This document shows positions 53,833 through 63,277 of a stretch of 64,000 nucleotides of DNA, piece after piece. Source of the stretch: Pseudomonas sp. K2I15 (GTDB taxonomy: Bacteria > Pseudomonadota > Gammaproteobacteria > Pseudomonadales > Pseudomonadaceae). The translations under genes and the position numbers were made by a program. The stretch lies in contig NZ_NIXO01000016.1 of the NCBI RefSeq assembly GCF_002204795.1, forward strand, positions 1 to 64,000, written 5' to 3'. Every line of letters begins with the position of its first letter. Position 1 is the stretch's first letter. The notes beneath the pieces were generated by a model. That model was not told the DNA's origin. It worked only from the letters and a program-made list of their open reading frames with translations, and made no database searches.

Positions 53833-56800
53833 GACGATAAATCAGGTCGGTTCAACTGATATTCCTCAATGGAAAGATTGCGCAACCGGGACGCCTTGCC
53901 ACCGTCGTTCTGCACAAAGCCCACACTGGAAACAAAAGGTTCGATGATGTGGATTTTCTGCAAAGGGGTGACGATCAGCAGCTGCAGGTTGAGCTGCTCG
54001 AACAGCCGCAAACCATACTCCGCTGAATCATCGGAGCCGCGTCCAAACGCTTCATCGATCAACACGAACCGAAACGATCGCGAACGCACCGCGCCCCACT
54101 CCAAACCAAACTGATAGGCCAAGCTCGCCGCCAAAATGGTGTAGGCCAGTTTTTCTTTTTGCCCGCCGGACTTGCCACCGGAATCCGAGTAATGCTCGTG
54201 CTCGCGATCGTCCTCGCGCCAGCGCTCGCTGGCGGCAAACAGGAACCAGTTGCGCACATCGGTGACTTTGCTGGTCCATCGCCGGTCTTGCTCGGACAAT
54301 CCTTCCCGCCCACGAAAACGGTCAACGATGGTTTTGACCTGCAGAAACTTGTTTTCCGAATACTGGGCATCCTCGGATCCCGTCAATGCGCCCTCGGTAC
54401 AGGCACGCAATTGCATCTGGAAATCTCGAATATCCGCATCCGGGCTCAGCTGGGACTCCAGCACGATGTAGCGACCTGGGTTGTAGTCGATCTGCCCCAG
54501 GGATTCATTGATACGGCCAATCCGCTCCTTGATGGTTTCGCGCTCCCGAGCCAATTGCCCGTTGAAGTTCGCGATCTCATTGATCGTGTTGACGTTGAGC
54601 AACTCCTTGAAGCGTTGTTCAAAACGCGGCAGATCGTCACGATTTAGTTGGTCCAACAGGTTGCGGTACTCATCGACGGCATTGAGATCGGCATCGAATT
54701 CGCTGGTCTCCAGCTTGTAGGCGTCCTTGAATGCCACCATCGCCCGAATGATCTTGTCCCGCAGCCGTTCCAACACCTTGGCCTCTGCGTCCATTTTTCC
54801 TTGCAGGCCTTCGCGCACTTCTCGCTCGGCGTTATCGCAGGACTCAACAGTAAGCAGCCGCTCGCCCAGAATTTGGGTGCGCAGTGTCTCCAATTGACCC
54901 CGGACCAACTCGTCAATATCTATTAACAAGCTGCTGGCTTCTGTGCGCAGCATAGTTGCGGCTTCATGTTTCGCCGCAACATTACCCAACTCCGTGTCCA
55001 GCCTAGACAGCTCATCCTCTGTCACTTTGAGGGCGTCTTGCACCGTTTGAAGTTGCTTCGCCAGTTGCAGCAAGGTGTCACTGGCGGCCTCCAGTTGTGC
55101 TTTTTCATCCTGTAATCGTGCCACGAGGGTCGCGCATTCGGCCCAATCGATCTCTCGGTATTCGGTAAATTCATTGAGCGCGGCCAGCGACTCCAGTTGC
55201 TGGCGCAAATAAGTACGCTGCTTTTCGGCACTCGCAATGCTTGATCCAATATCAGCCAGTTGCACTTCAAGACAGTCTTTTACCGCCTCAAGCGCAGCGA
55301 TTTTTTCAGCGTTGCTCCAGCCCAGAACATAACGGCCGCGGTCGTCCAGGCGATGCCGGTCATCCTTCTCATGGCGCTCGCCAGCGCCTTTGACCTGGCC
55401 CGACAGGGACAAGGCACGTACCTCTCGACGAAACTGTTCCGGCGTCTCGCAGCAGGCGTAGTTAAAACGATAAGCCAGCTCGCGAACCAACCAAGGATAT
55501 AACGTTGAATCGGGTTTGACGCTGAGTTTTGCCACCAGCGATTGCGGGTGCAAATCCGGGGTCTCAACTTGACGGGCCGAACGCACCCGAAAATACACCA
55601 GGCGCCCCGCCAGGTGAGTTCGATCAACCCAGGCAGCAACCTGAGCGTAGTTTTCGTCCGGCACAAGCAGCGCCAGGCCGAAGTTGTGCAGCACCCGTTC
55701 AATAGCGCCTTCCCAAGGGCGATGTTCCTCACGTACTTGAAGCAGCTCACCGACAAACGGCATGAATTCTTCACCCAGCCCTGTCGCCAGGCACAGCGCA
55801 GCCCGCAACTTGATCTGCGCATCTGGAATATTGCTGCGGCGTGCCCTAAGGCTGGAGATTTCCCCAGAAAGTGCATCATGCTCACGCCGCCCCACACGCA
55901 ACGAAACGCCCCATTCAGTAACCTGGTTTTGCAAGTCTGCTTCCTGGGTACCGGACTGGTCGCGGCGGGCATGCAATAGTTGTCCTAGCCGGATAAATCC
56001 CGCTTCATCATCAACGGGCGACTCGCCAATAGCCGCAAGAAGCTGTACATGACGTTGCGCCCGGTGCTGACGACGCTCCCGCTCAATGTTCTGTTTGCGA
56101 ATTTCGTTCGCCAATTGCTCCAGACGATCACCGCCCTGCTCGGCCACCGCCCGCCTGAGGGAGTCTACGTCCAGCCTCTGGCGATCACGTTGCTCGACCT
56201 GATGCTCCTTTTGAGAAGACAAGCGCTGTTGATCATTGGCCAGTAGCTGCAAACGTCGGTCCAGCAACCCGATTTTAAGCTCCGAGAACCATGGTTTAAG
56301 TGCTTCACGGCAATCGCGCAACCCGTCCTGTTCACCACGCAGGCCTTGGTGCTTGTCGCAGTCAGCCACTAGCGGCTCCAGCAGCAGGCGCTGTTGCTTG
56401 GCCTTGAGCACCGCCTCATGAGCTCGGTTCAAATCATCGAAATGTGCAATCAACGCCGCGATACGAGTAGCGGCATCGAACGGTTCAAGCATATGGCTAC
56501 GAACAAATTCGGTCAGGTTACCCACAGACTTCATCGAAACCGTTTGATGAAACAGCTCCAGCGCCTGTTCGTTATCAATCCCCAGGCGCCGCCGAAACCA
56601 GGCACCGTACTTGGAAAAACTATCCTGGATATCCGCACCGTCGTTACGCAGTCGCTTTCGCAGTTGCGCAATGTCGGTGCCGAAGTCAGCAAAGTCCGTG
56701 GTAATACAAAGCTCACGCTCGGCGCCCACATAAAAACGCTCTGGCTGCCCCTGCCCGTCCTTCATCCAGAATACCTGGGCCAAGGTCACTGTCTGGTCAT

Positions 56801-57191
56801 AGCCTGCGTTGTGAAAGACCCCCAGAATTACCGAATAGCTATTGTGATCGCGCAGCGCGACCGGCTTGGCAGCTCCGGTGACCTCGCTGCGTTCGGACTT
56901 GAAATGCCCCAACACATAGGAGCGCAGGCTTCGCTCCTTATTTTCAGCTCCGGCGGCTTTGTTATAGGCAATCCGCTGGGTGGGCACCAGCAACGTGGTA
57001 ATTGCATCCACCAAGGTCGATTTGCCGGACCCAATATCCCCCGTCAGCAGGCTATTTTTCCCATCGGGCAACAGCGTCCAGACCCGCTGATCGAAGGTCC
57101 CCCAGTTGAATACCTCAAGGCGCTTGAGGCGAAAACCTGACAGGCTGTCATCGCCGATGAAATCCAATTCCGCAAGCAACGACTCACTCAT
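53829..57191 (-). CDS. jetC: Wadjet protein JetC (SMC/MukB-like ATPase)
   Basis: The motor subunit, 1120 residues, that extrudes DNA loops. The head is split as in SMC proteins: Walker [19 protein letters not shown] at 51-68, then a very long coiled-coil region (residues about 280-930, rich in Glu, Gln and Leu, with a hinge-like centre near 470-640), then the signature [20 protein letters not shown] near residue 1005 and Walker [21 protein letters not shown] near 1043. All catalytic residues are present. Junctions with jetB and jetD are both four-base overlaps, which favours a fixed ratio of subunits. Confidence 0.95.
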   Translation of the reverse strand: MSESLLAELDFIGDDSLSGFRLKRLEVFNWGTFDQRVWTLLPDGKNSLLTGDIGSGKSTLVDAITTLLVPTQRIAYNKAAGAENKERSLRSYVLGHFKSERSEVTGAAKPVALRDHNSYSVILGVFHNAGYDQTVTLAQVFWMKDGQGQPERFYVGAERELCITTDFADFGTDIAQLRKRLRNDGADIQDSFSKYGAWFRRRLGIDNEQALELFHQTVSMKSVGNLTEFVRSHMLEPFDAATRIAALIAHFDDLNRAHEAVLKAKQQRLLLEPLVADCDKHQGLRGEQDGLRDCREALKPWFSELKIGLLDRRLQLLANDQQRLSSQKEHQVEQRDRQRLDVDSLRRAVAEQGGDRLEQLANEIRKQNIERERRQHRAQRHVQLLAAIGESPVDDEAGFIRLGQLLHARRDQSGTQEADLQNQVTEWGVSLRVGRREHDALSGEISSLRARRSNIPDAQIKLRAALCLATGLGEEFMPFVGELLQVREEHRPWEGAIERVLHNFGLALLVPDENYAQVAAWVDRTHLAGRLVYFRVRSARQVETPDLHPQSLVAKLSVKPDSTLYPWLVRELAYRFNYACCETPEQFRREVRALSLSGQVKGAGERHEKDDRHRLDDRGRYVLGWSNAEKIAALEAVKDCLEVQLADIGSSIASAEKQRTYLRQQLESLAALNEFTEYREIDWAECATLVARLQDEKAQLEAASDTLLQLAKQLQTVQDALKVTEDELSRLDTELGNVAAKHEAATMLRTEASSLLIDIDELVRGQLETLRTQILGERLLTVESCDNAEREVREGLQGKMDAEAKVLERLRDKIIRAMVAFKDAYKLETSEFDADLNAVDEYRNLLDQLNRDDLPRFEQRFKELLNVNTINEIANFNGQLARERETIKERIGRINESLGQIDYNPGRYIVLESQLSPDADIRDFQMQLRACTEGALTGSEDAQYSENKFLQVKTIVDRFRGREGLSEQDRRWTSKVTDVRNWFLFAASERWREDDREHEHYSDSGGKSGGQKEKLAYTILAASLAYQFGLEWGAVRSRSFRFVLIDEAFGRGSDDSAEYGLRLFEQLNLQLLIVTPLQKIHIIEPFVSSVGFVQNDGGKASRLRNLSIEEYQLNRPDLSS

Positions 57192-57853
57192 TGTTCAATC
57201 TCCTTCCCGCCATCAGGACCTGACTCGCTTTCTCCCGAAAGACGCATCTGGTATTCCCCAAGCCGTTTATCGAAGTCAGACAACCATTGCGCATCCACAA
57301 ACGCCTTGAGGATGCGCCGCACTTCATAACTCACAGGGCCGGCGGCGCTCTTGAGACGGCGTAAAAAGCCCAGTTCAACAATCTTGGTGAGGTGTGTATC
57401 AATCTGATCAACCAGTCGGGCTTCGTTACTGCTGTCGGGCAAAAACACGCGAATCAATTCGACGATTTCATCACGGGTCAGCACCAGCCGCGTTTCGCCT
57501 CCCGTGGCATCGAACTCCGCCAGTTTTTTGCGCAGCAACGCCAAGAGCAGGCTGACCGGAAATGACAGTGGCCGACGAGCAATAAGCCGTGGCATACGAA
57601 CCTGCGGTTCATCCTCGCCTGACTCATCACGACTGCGCAGGAAAGCGTAGCCCTCGGCCTCGTCGAGCATCAACTCCAGACCCAGCACTGTCACGTAACC
57701 GCGGACCTGAGTCTGCCAGTTGAGTAACGTCCCCCATAGGCGCTCATCACCTTCGCGATAAATCACCCCCTTAAGCAGCAAAATCAGCAGCGTCGACAAG
57801 TCTGCTGCGGTAACGTCCATAACCATGTCCGGCGCATGTTGTTCTTCGTTCAT
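57188..57853 (-). CDS. jetB: Wadjet protein JetB (DUF4194, kleisin-associated)
   Basis: The MukE-like subunit of the complex, 221 residues, built of winged helices. Family segments include [20 protein letters not shown] near the start, [20 protein letters not shown] and [20 protein letters not shown]. It starts at ATG 57853 overlapping the jetA stop (ATGA); the longer frame upstream lies inside jetA in another phase and is not coding. It ends in the same kind of overlap with jetC. Confidence 0.93.
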   Translation of the reverse strand: MNEEQHAPDMVMDVTAADLSTLLILLLKGVIYREGDERLWGTLLNWQTQVRGYVTVLGLELMLDEAEGYAFLRSRDESGEDEPQVRMPRLIARRPLSFPVSLLLALLRKKLAEFDATGGETRLVLTRDEIVELIRVFLPDSSNEARLVDQIDTHLTKIVELGFLRRLKSAAGPVSYEVRRILKAFVDAQWLSDFDKRLGEYQMRLSGESESGPDGGKEIEQ

Positions 57854-59304
57854 CCTTGCCTCACAAAAATAACGCGCGCCAGCCGTGCCTGCTTCTGCAC
57901 GGGATGGCCGTCGCTGGACGTAGCCGTCCACACAATCGGCTCGTTTTGGCTGTCATCGACGACGGTGGTAAATGTTTCACTGCCCAAGTGAAGATAAGCC
58001 ACCAACTCAGCCAACCCCTGCTGCAACGGTTGCAACCGGGTCAACTCGCACAATGTGATTTGCGAGCGGGCCTGCAGTGCCTGGTGGATATGAGCTGCGA
58101 GCCGGGCAAGGTCAACCATCCGCTCGTTGTACAAGGCACTCACGTCGAGATCATCGTCGCCGACTTGCACGCTCATGCCGGCGAAGTCGGACTTCAGGGT
58201 CAACGTGTGCAGGGGCCGCTCCATGGGCAACTCGATACGGGCTGCAACATCAGCCATGTCCATGAAATTGCCCGCGGGTGGGTGCTCACGAGCTCCCAGA
58301 GCCTTGGCCTCCACCCCTCGCAGAATGTCCATGATCCGTCGGTTTTCGAGCCATACCCGATCATCCAGAAAACGCCGCAATTGCTGGGAAAGTTGCGCGA
58401 CCATGCGCTGGGTATGTTCACCCGCCTCAAGCCAGTCGTAATGCACACGACGAGTGCGAATATCCGGTTTCAACTCCATCACCGGGGCCAGGGCCAGCAC
58501 ATGATCAAGCATCCGTGTCAGCTCTTCCTGACGGCTGGTCGACATCAAGAACCCCCAGAATGCCCTGAAACTGCGTCCCTGATCGGAGTCGGAAATGGCA
58601 TCGCGCTCACCCATGATTTGTTCCAGCAGCGCGCCCTTGGCGCCCTCCCATAAGGCGATTCGCTCACGCACACGCCGATCCAGCAGGCGAAAGTTATGTT
58701 CAACCTCTCGAAAGTCGGCGAGTAACTCCCGCGACAACTGAGCAAATTGCTGGAAGCGATCTTTCAGGGCCGTATCGTCCAGCAGAGGTACATCGCCACC
58801 CAGAATCTGTGCGATTTCCGCGTCCAGCTCATCCCGGCGCTTGCGCAACTCGGCCACACGCTTGGCCGGATCCGTCTCACTGCCCTCGCTCATCTGCTTA
58901 AGCAACTCGAATAACGTCAGCAACCTGGACTCGGTACCGACGAACCCCCGCTCGACGAGGGTGGCTAACCAGGCAATAGCTTTCTCGGTAGACGGCGTCA
59001 GGTCGAACTGCGGCTCATCGTCGTCCTGACGGTAGAACTTGCGCAGCCAGCCCTTTTCCGGGCTGGCCCACTCATTGAGGTAGTGCAACGCCGGCCTCGG
59101 AAAAGCATCGTCGTCCAGCCGCCTGCGCAAGGCGAACAACTCGTCTTCCAGCGCCTCTGCAAGGTCAGCGGCAGCAATGATTCGCACGTTGGGTGCAACG
59201 AACACGCGGTGCAAGAAACTTGCAACCAGCGGGCCGTGGTCCGAGCGCAATAGACGCCATGCAGGATGATGCGTTCGCAGGCTTTCAAGGGTGGCGTAAT
59301 CCAT
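57850..59304 (-). CDS. jetA: Wadjet protein JetA (DUF3375, kleisin-like)
   Basis: First gene of the Wadjet operon, 484 residues. JetA is the MukF-like kleisin that bridges the ATPase heads. The N-terminus MDYATLESLRTHHPAWRLLR is typical of DUF3375, followed by ADLAEALEDELFALRRRLDD. A helical middle (residues about 160-260) and the C-terminal RITLCELTRLQPLQQG-like segment (QITLCELTRLQPLQQGLAEL) follow. ATG 59304 and the adjacent GTG 59307 are both possible starts; neither has a strong ribosome site. The operon promoter should lie in 59305-59461. Confidence 0.93.
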   Translation of the reverse strand: MDYATLESLRTHHPAWRLLRSDHGPLVASFLHRVFVAPNVRIIAAADLAEALEDELFALRRRLDDDAFPRPALHYLNEWASPEKGWLRKFYRQDDDEPQFDLTPSTEKAIAWLATLVERGFVGTESRLLTLFELLKQMSEGSETDPAKRVAELRKRRDELDAEIAQILGGDVPLLDDTALKDRFQQFAQLSRELLADFREVEHNFRLLDRRVRERIALWEGAKGALLEQIMGERDAISDSDQGRSFRAFWGFLMSTSRQEELTRMLDHVLALAPVMELKPDIRTRRVHYDWLEAGEHTQRMVAQLSQQLRRFLDDRVWLENRRIMDILRGVEAKALGAREHPPAGNFMDMADVAARIELPMERPLHTLTLKSDFAGMSVQVGDDDLDVSALYNERMVDLARLAAHIHQALQARSQITLCELTRLQPLQQGLAELVAYLHLGSETFTTVVDDSQNEPIVWTATSSDGHPVQKQARLARVIFVRQG

Positions 59305-59381
59305 CACGTACCGATTGCAGAGTTAACGAACTCAAAACAATGGCGCCAAGTCCGGGGATTTTCCACTCCTAAATTGACGCA

Positions 59382-59397
59382 CTAGCCGAACGGCTAG
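59382..59397. promoter_or_regulatory. Perfect palindrome upstream of the Wadjet operon
   Basis: CTAGCCG-AA-CGGCTAG is a seven-base exact inverted repeat, 78 bases before jetA. It is in the 157-base space between jetA and the anti-sigma gene. It may be an operator for the operon or a scar of island insertion. The stretch around it reads like non-coding DNA in all frames. Confidence 0.45.
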
Positions 59398-59461
59398 GTT
59401 GTTGCAAAAAGCGTCCGTCAAAAGCCCCAAATCAAGACTCGATGTTTTTGAACAGGACGTT

Positions 59462-60064
59462 TCAGTGATGCGACTGCAACACCTCCAACCGCGCCGGCAA
59501 GTCTTCCTTGGGAAAGCGCTTGTGCAACTCCAGCAGCTTCTCATCCGCCGCCTTCGCCTCTCCCGCCTGCCGCAACCGCAGGATTTCCTGTAACCCTTGC
59601 TCCAACGGCGGCAGCACAACAGCCGCGCGCTTGCTCATCTTCGCCACCGGCTCATCCGCCAGCGAACCCGCAACTTCTGCCTGCACCTGCGGTACGCTAT
59701 CGGCCTGCGGCGCCATGGAAAACCTTGCCATCGGCGCCGCTGCCGGGGCCGGACGGGCCAGTTCCTGCGGGGCGGCAGCGTAAGTGCCTGTGGATAACTC
59801 CGGCTGCGGCACAGGCGAGCGCACCACCAAGCCAATCATCAGGGCCACACCCGCCACGGTGGCAAATGCCATCTGCCAGCGCGGCCGTTGGCATGCCTGC
59901 AACCAGCGCTGCCACAGGCTGGGCTGGCGCACCGGCGCTTCACGGTGGGCGGTGGCCAGGATGAAGGCGTCCAGGGAAGCAGGCGGCTCACCGCTGGCGT
60001 GTTGACGGAAATGCTCGATCAGCAGGTCGTCGTTTGAATCCTGGGTATGTCGGGAATCAGTCAT
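59462..60064 (-). CDS. Putative anti-sigma factor (membrane protein)
   Basis: A 200-residue protein with one transmembrane helix near residues 66-85 (WQMAFATVAGVALMIGLVVR). The cytoplasmic part is short and has no zinc-binding His-Cys-Cys motif. The periplasmic part is Ala/Pro-rich and ends in a helical repeat-like segment (EILRLRQAGEAKAADEKLLE). It begins inside the sigma factor gene by a four-base overlap, the typical arrangement of sigma and anti-sigma pairs. That arrangement is the main reason for the call. Confidence 0.7.
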   Translation of the reverse strand: MTDSRHTQDSNDDLLIEHFRQHASGEPPASLDAFILATAHREAPVRQPSLWQRWLQACQRPRWQMAFATVAGVALMIGLVVRSPVPQPELSTGTYAAAPQELARPAPAAAPMARFSMAPQADSVPQVQAEVAGSLADEPVAKMSKRAAVVLPPLEQGLQEILRLRQAGEAKAADEKLLELHKRFPKEDLPARLEVLQSHH

Positions 60065-60621
60065 GCGGGTACCTCCTCGGCCAGCAGTCGGCGCAGTTTC
60101 TGCTGGGCGTAACGCAAGCGGCTTTTTACCGTTTCCAGTGGGGCGCCGGTGAGCGCGGCGATTTGTGGCACTTCCAGGTCGCCGTGCAGGCGCAGCAGGA
60201 ACACTTCGCGCTGATCTTCGGGCAAGCCTTGCAGTGCGGTGTCCAGGCGGGCCTGGTCGCGGCTCAGGCTCAGCAGTTGCTCGGGCCCGGCGCTGTCGTC
60301 GGGCTGGCCGTGAAGCTGCTCATCGTAGCTGTCGTGCAGCGGGTTGTGGATGCCGTGCTTGCGCCAGTGGTCGATCAGGCGGTTGCGGGCAATCTGGAAC
60401 AACCAGGTGCGAAAACTCGCCCGCCCCTGTGGCTCGCTGGTGCTGCGGATCAGGCTGAGCCAGGTATCCTGGAACACTTCCTCGGCCAGTTCGGCCTTGT
60501 TGCTCAAGGACACGAGGAAACGGTACAGGCCCTGTCGATGCCGCGCATACAGGGCCTCGAACGCCGCACCGTCGCCGCTGCGGTAGCGGGACAGCAGCGC
60601 TTCGTCGCTGGGTGAATCCAT
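60061..60621 (-). CDS. ECF-type RNA polymerase sigma factor
   Basis: A 186-residue extracytoplasmic-function sigma factor. Region 2 is FEALYARHRQGLYRFLVSLS then EEVFQDTWLSLIRS (binds the -10 element). Region 4 is LPEDQREVFLLRLHGDLEVP then IAALTGAPLETVKSRLRYAQ (binds the -35 element). I start it at ATG 60621 with AAGGAG 11 bases upstream; a GTG four codons earlier is also possible. Operon order is VWA lipoprotein, sigma, anti-sigma, with a 26-base gap and a four-base overlap. The stimulus is unknown. Confidence 0.92.
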   Translation of the reverse strand: MDSPSDEALLSRYRSGDGAAFEALYARHRQGLYRFLVSLSNKAELAEEVFQDTWLSLIRSTSEPQGRASFRTWLFQIARNRLIDHWRKHGIHNPLHDSYDEQLHGQPDDSAGPEQLLSLSRDQARLDTALQGLPEDQREVFLLRLHGDLEVPQIAALTGAPLETVKSRLRYAQQKLRRLLAEEVPA

Positions 60622-60647
60622 CAGGTGGCGCACTCCTTTGAGGTGGA

Positions 60648-62297
60648 TCAGTGTTTGGCCGGGGCCTGGAGGCTCTGGGCCAATTCGACCAGTTGCACAA
60701 ACTCACCGCGCAAACCGAAGGGGTCGTCGCCCCGCGCGGAGCGGGCCAGTGCGGCCGTGTCCTTTAAACGCATGCTGCCAGTGTAGCGGCCATCACCCTT
60801 GAGTTGCTGGGCGAAGGCGGCCACGGCGGCAGAGAAGCGCAGGTCGGCGCTGGGCTTGGTGCTCTGCTCGCTGCTGATCGGGTGTTCGATCAGCCGGCTA
60901 TTGCCGCCTTCCGCTGGCTTGTAGCGTACCCGCAGCATGGCCAATTCAGCGGTTTTACCCTCGGCCTTGGCCGGCGATGCGTAGCGCAGTGGCTCCAGCC
61001 AACCTTGCTCGCCTTTCGGGACAATTTCATACAACGCTGTCACCGTGTGCCCTGCACCTATCTCTGCGGCGTCGACCTTGTCGTTGTTGAAATCCTCACG
61101 CTTCAGGGCGCGGTTTTCATAGCCCAGCAGTCGGTATTCGCTGACCTGCGCCGGGTTGAATTCCACTTGCAGTTTCACATCCCGGGCCACCACCGCGAGG
61201 GTCGAGCTGAGCTGGTCCACCAGCACTTTGCGGGCTTCGCGCAGGTTGTCAATGTAGGCGTAGTTGCCGTCACCGGCGTCGGCCAGTTGTTCCATCAGGT
61301 GTTCGTTGTAGTTATCCACACCAAAGCCCAGGGTGGTCAGGGACACGCCGCTTTTGCGCTGGTCGACGGCCATTTGCTTGAGGCTGTCGAAGTCACTGAC
61401 CCCCACATTGAAGTCACCGTCGGTGGCCAGCAGGATGCGGTTGATGCCCTTGTCGATAAACCCTTCGCGGGCCATTTGGTAGGCCATTTCGATGCCCGAG
61501 GCGCCTGCGGTAGAGCCGCCGGCGGTGAGCTGGTCGATGGCGTTGCGGATCGCCGTTTTGTCCCGGCCCGACGTGGGCTTGAGCACCACCCGCGATTCGC
61601 CGGCGTAGACCACCAGCGACACCCGGTCCTGGTCGCGCAATTGGTCTACCAGCAATTTCAGGGTGCTCTTGACCAGCGGCAGGCCTTCGCGACGGTTCAT
61701 CGAGCCGGACACGTCCACCAGGAACACCAGGTTGGCCGGAGCCAGATCCGCCACGGCGCGGTCCGAGGCCTTGATGCCGATGCGCAGCAATCGGGTGTGG
61801 GGGTTCCAGGGTGACGGTGCCACTTCGGTGGTCACACCAAAGGGCGAGCCATCGGTGGGCAAGGCATAGTCGTAGGGGAAGTAATTGACCATCTCCTCAA
61901 GTCGCACAGCACCTTCGGGCGGCAGGCTGCCTTGATTGAGGAAACGTCGTACGTTGGCATAGCTGCCGGTATCAACGTCGACACTGAAGGTTGAGACCGG
62001 GGTTTCGGCAACACTGCGGATCGGGTTGTCAGGGAGGTTCTGATATTGCTCCCGGTACTCCGTGGCGACCGTATCGTTCATGACCAACCGCGAAGCCATT
62101 GGTACAGGGGCGACCATCCGTTTGACCATGGCACCCTGGACGTGGGCGGGTTCGCTTTGCAGCTCTGCAGTAGGCGCAACCTCGGCAGGCTTGGCCACAT
62201 CACGGGATGAAGAAAGCCCACACCCGGCAAGCGCCACCAGCAGGGTCAAGGCAAAGCCTTGGGCGGCAGGGCGCAAAAGCAGAAGAGGACGGGACAT
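60648..62297 (-). CDS. VWA-domain lipoprotein (YfbK-like, DUF3520)
   Basis: A 549-residue lipoprotein with lipobox LLVALAGCGLSSS. A family N-terminal part (FSVDVDTGSYANVRRFLNQG, EEMVNYFPYDYALPTDGSPF) precedes a von Willebrand A domain with an intact MIDAS (LVFLVDVSGSMNRREGLPLV near residue 190, and TDGDFNVGVSD). The C-terminal DUF3520 part follows (ELAMLRVRYKPAEGGNSRLI). The MIDAS binds metal and ligands, so it may bind a protein partner at the envelope. It is the first gene of the operon with the sigma and anti-sigma genes and may take part in that signal. Confidence 0.9.
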   Translation of the reverse strand: MSRPLLLLRPAAQGFALTLLVALAGCGLSSSRDVAKPAEVAPTAELQSEPAHVQGAMVKRMVAPVPMASRLVMNDTVATEYREQYQNLPDNPIRSVAETPVSTFSVDVDTGSYANVRRFLNQGSLPPEGAVRLEEMVNYFPYDYALPTDGSPFGVTTEVAPSPWNPHTRLLRIGIKASDRAVADLAPANLVFLVDVSGSMNRREGLPLVKSTLKLLVDQLRDQDRVSLVVYAGESRVVLKPTSGRDKTAIRNAIDQLTAGGSTAGASGIEMAYQMAREGFIDKGINRILLATDGDFNVGVSDFDSLKQMAVDQRKSGVSLTTLGFGVDNYNEHLMEQLADAGDGNYAYIDNLREARKVLVDQLSSTLAVVARDVKLQVEFNPAQVSEYRLLGYENRALKREDFNNDKVDAAEIGAGHTVTALYEIVPKGEQGWLEPLRYASPAKAEGKTAELAMLRVRYKPAEGGNSRLIEHPISSEQSTKPSADLRFSAAVAAFAQQLKGDGRYTGSMRLKDTAALARSARGDDPFGLRGEFVQLVELAQSLQAPAKH

Positions 62298-62371
62298 GGG
62301 CTGAACCTCGTGAATGAATGATCCGTTCACAAGGTCAGACGCAAAGGGCTGGCGATTCGGGTTAAAGAAAC

Positions 62372-62953
62372 TCAGCGAGATGGAATGTCGCGCAAGTCAT
62401 CGACAATAAAGCGGCTCAACACACCCGTGTAAAAAGGCTCGACGCTGGTGTTGCCGGTGTTGCTGACGATCCCACCGATCGTCTTGTATTGCTGCCATTG
62501 GCCGAACAAGCCCGCGGGAACGAGGTCGTCTCGGTCCTTGGCGAAGTGCAATACCTCGGCACCGGCCTTCTTGACCTTGACCAGGTAGTTGAAATCAACA
62601 CTGGTCAGAACCGTGTTGTCGTCAACAAGCACGCTGGCGATCCCGCCCTTGGAGTCCTGGAAATGGCGGACGTAGACGAGTTTCACATCCAGCAGGTAGT
62701 CGGCGCTTTCCTTGCTGGTAGCGTAGCGCTTGGCAGTGAGCAGACGGTTGACCAGGTCGACGCCCAGTTGCTCACGGACTTTTTCGTCCGGCAGAAAGCG
62801 GTCGTTTTTGCCCACCACTTCAACGTCGAAGGTGTCTAGCCAATAGGTAGCGGTGCTGGGGATCTGAACCGGGCCGGGGGAAATGTAGTAAGCAGGCTTG
62901 GAGGCGCAGCCCGCCAGAAAGCTGAATGCCAGGAGTAAAGCAAAAACGCGCAT
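62372..62953 (-). CDS. Hypothetical lipoprotein
   Basis: A 193-residue lipoprotein (MRVFALLLAFSFLAGCASK). The mature part begins PAYYISPGPVQIPSTATYWL and looks like a single mixed alpha/beta domain with strands such as YLLDVKLVYVRHFQDSKGGI. No family is recognised with confidence. It may relate to proteins that assemble at the outer membrane. It is 74 bases from the VWA gene on the same strand. Confidence 0.7.
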   Translation of the reverse strand: MRVFALLLAFSFLAGCASKPAYYISPGPVQIPSTATYWLDTFDVEVVGKNDRFLPDEKVREQLGVDLVNRLLTAKRYATSKESADYLLDVKLVYVRHFQDSKGGIASVLVDDNTVLTSVDFNYLVKVKKAGAEVLHFAKDRDDLVPAGLFGQWQQYKTIGGIVSNTGNTSVEPFYTGVLSRFIVDDLRDIPSR

Positions 62954-63027
62954 GTCTGAATTCTTCCTTGAATGATGTCACTTTGATATCATCTTACGGC
63001 GTTGCCGACGCCTTTTCGAGCCCTGTT

Positions 63028-63252
63028 TTAATTTGACGCAATAGCCCCGGCAGCCAGAAAGGCGATCCCCGCATACCAGCCCCAAAGGAACGGCCTGGCC
63101 TGGCGATCTTTTCTGGCATAAACGTACACATAGCAGGGGATAAACAGGCACAGCAGCGCATGCACCAGCGAGTTTTTAACGGCCACACAAAAAATGGCCA
63201 GCTGCATCAAAATCGCCAGGCCCAGTCCAATCATTACCAACGTCATTACCAC
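63028..63252 (-). CDS. Small membrane protein
   Basis: A 74-residue protein with two hydrophobic segments (VMIGLGLAILMQLAIFCVAV and GWYAGIAFLAAGAIA). Between them lies SLVHALLCLFIPCYVYVYAR, which is also partly hydrophobic. GTG 63252 has AGGAGA six bases upstream, better placed than the ATG two codons later. It precedes the lipoprotein gene and follows the RDD gene, so the three may be one unit. Function unknown. Confidence 0.65.
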   Translation of the reverse strand: MVMTLVMIGLGLAILMQLAIFCVAVKNSLVHALLCLFIPCYVYVYARKDRQARPFLWGWYAGIAFLAAGAIASN

Positions 63253-63277
63253 GGTACGTCTCCTGCGCAGGCGCGTA

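Noticed and set aside
50657-59461. Site-specific integration marked by a direct repeat of the tRNA 3' end
   Set aside because: I searched by eye for TTCGAATCCCGCCGGGTGCA beyond the tRNA up to 59.5 kb and saw no second copy, nor any integrase gene.
59332-59619. 95-codon minus-strand frame overlapping the anti-sigma gene end
   Set aside because: Mostly an out-of-frame reading of the anti-sigma gene, Arg/Cys-rich. The last part (59332-59460) might be an old fragment, but I cannot support it.
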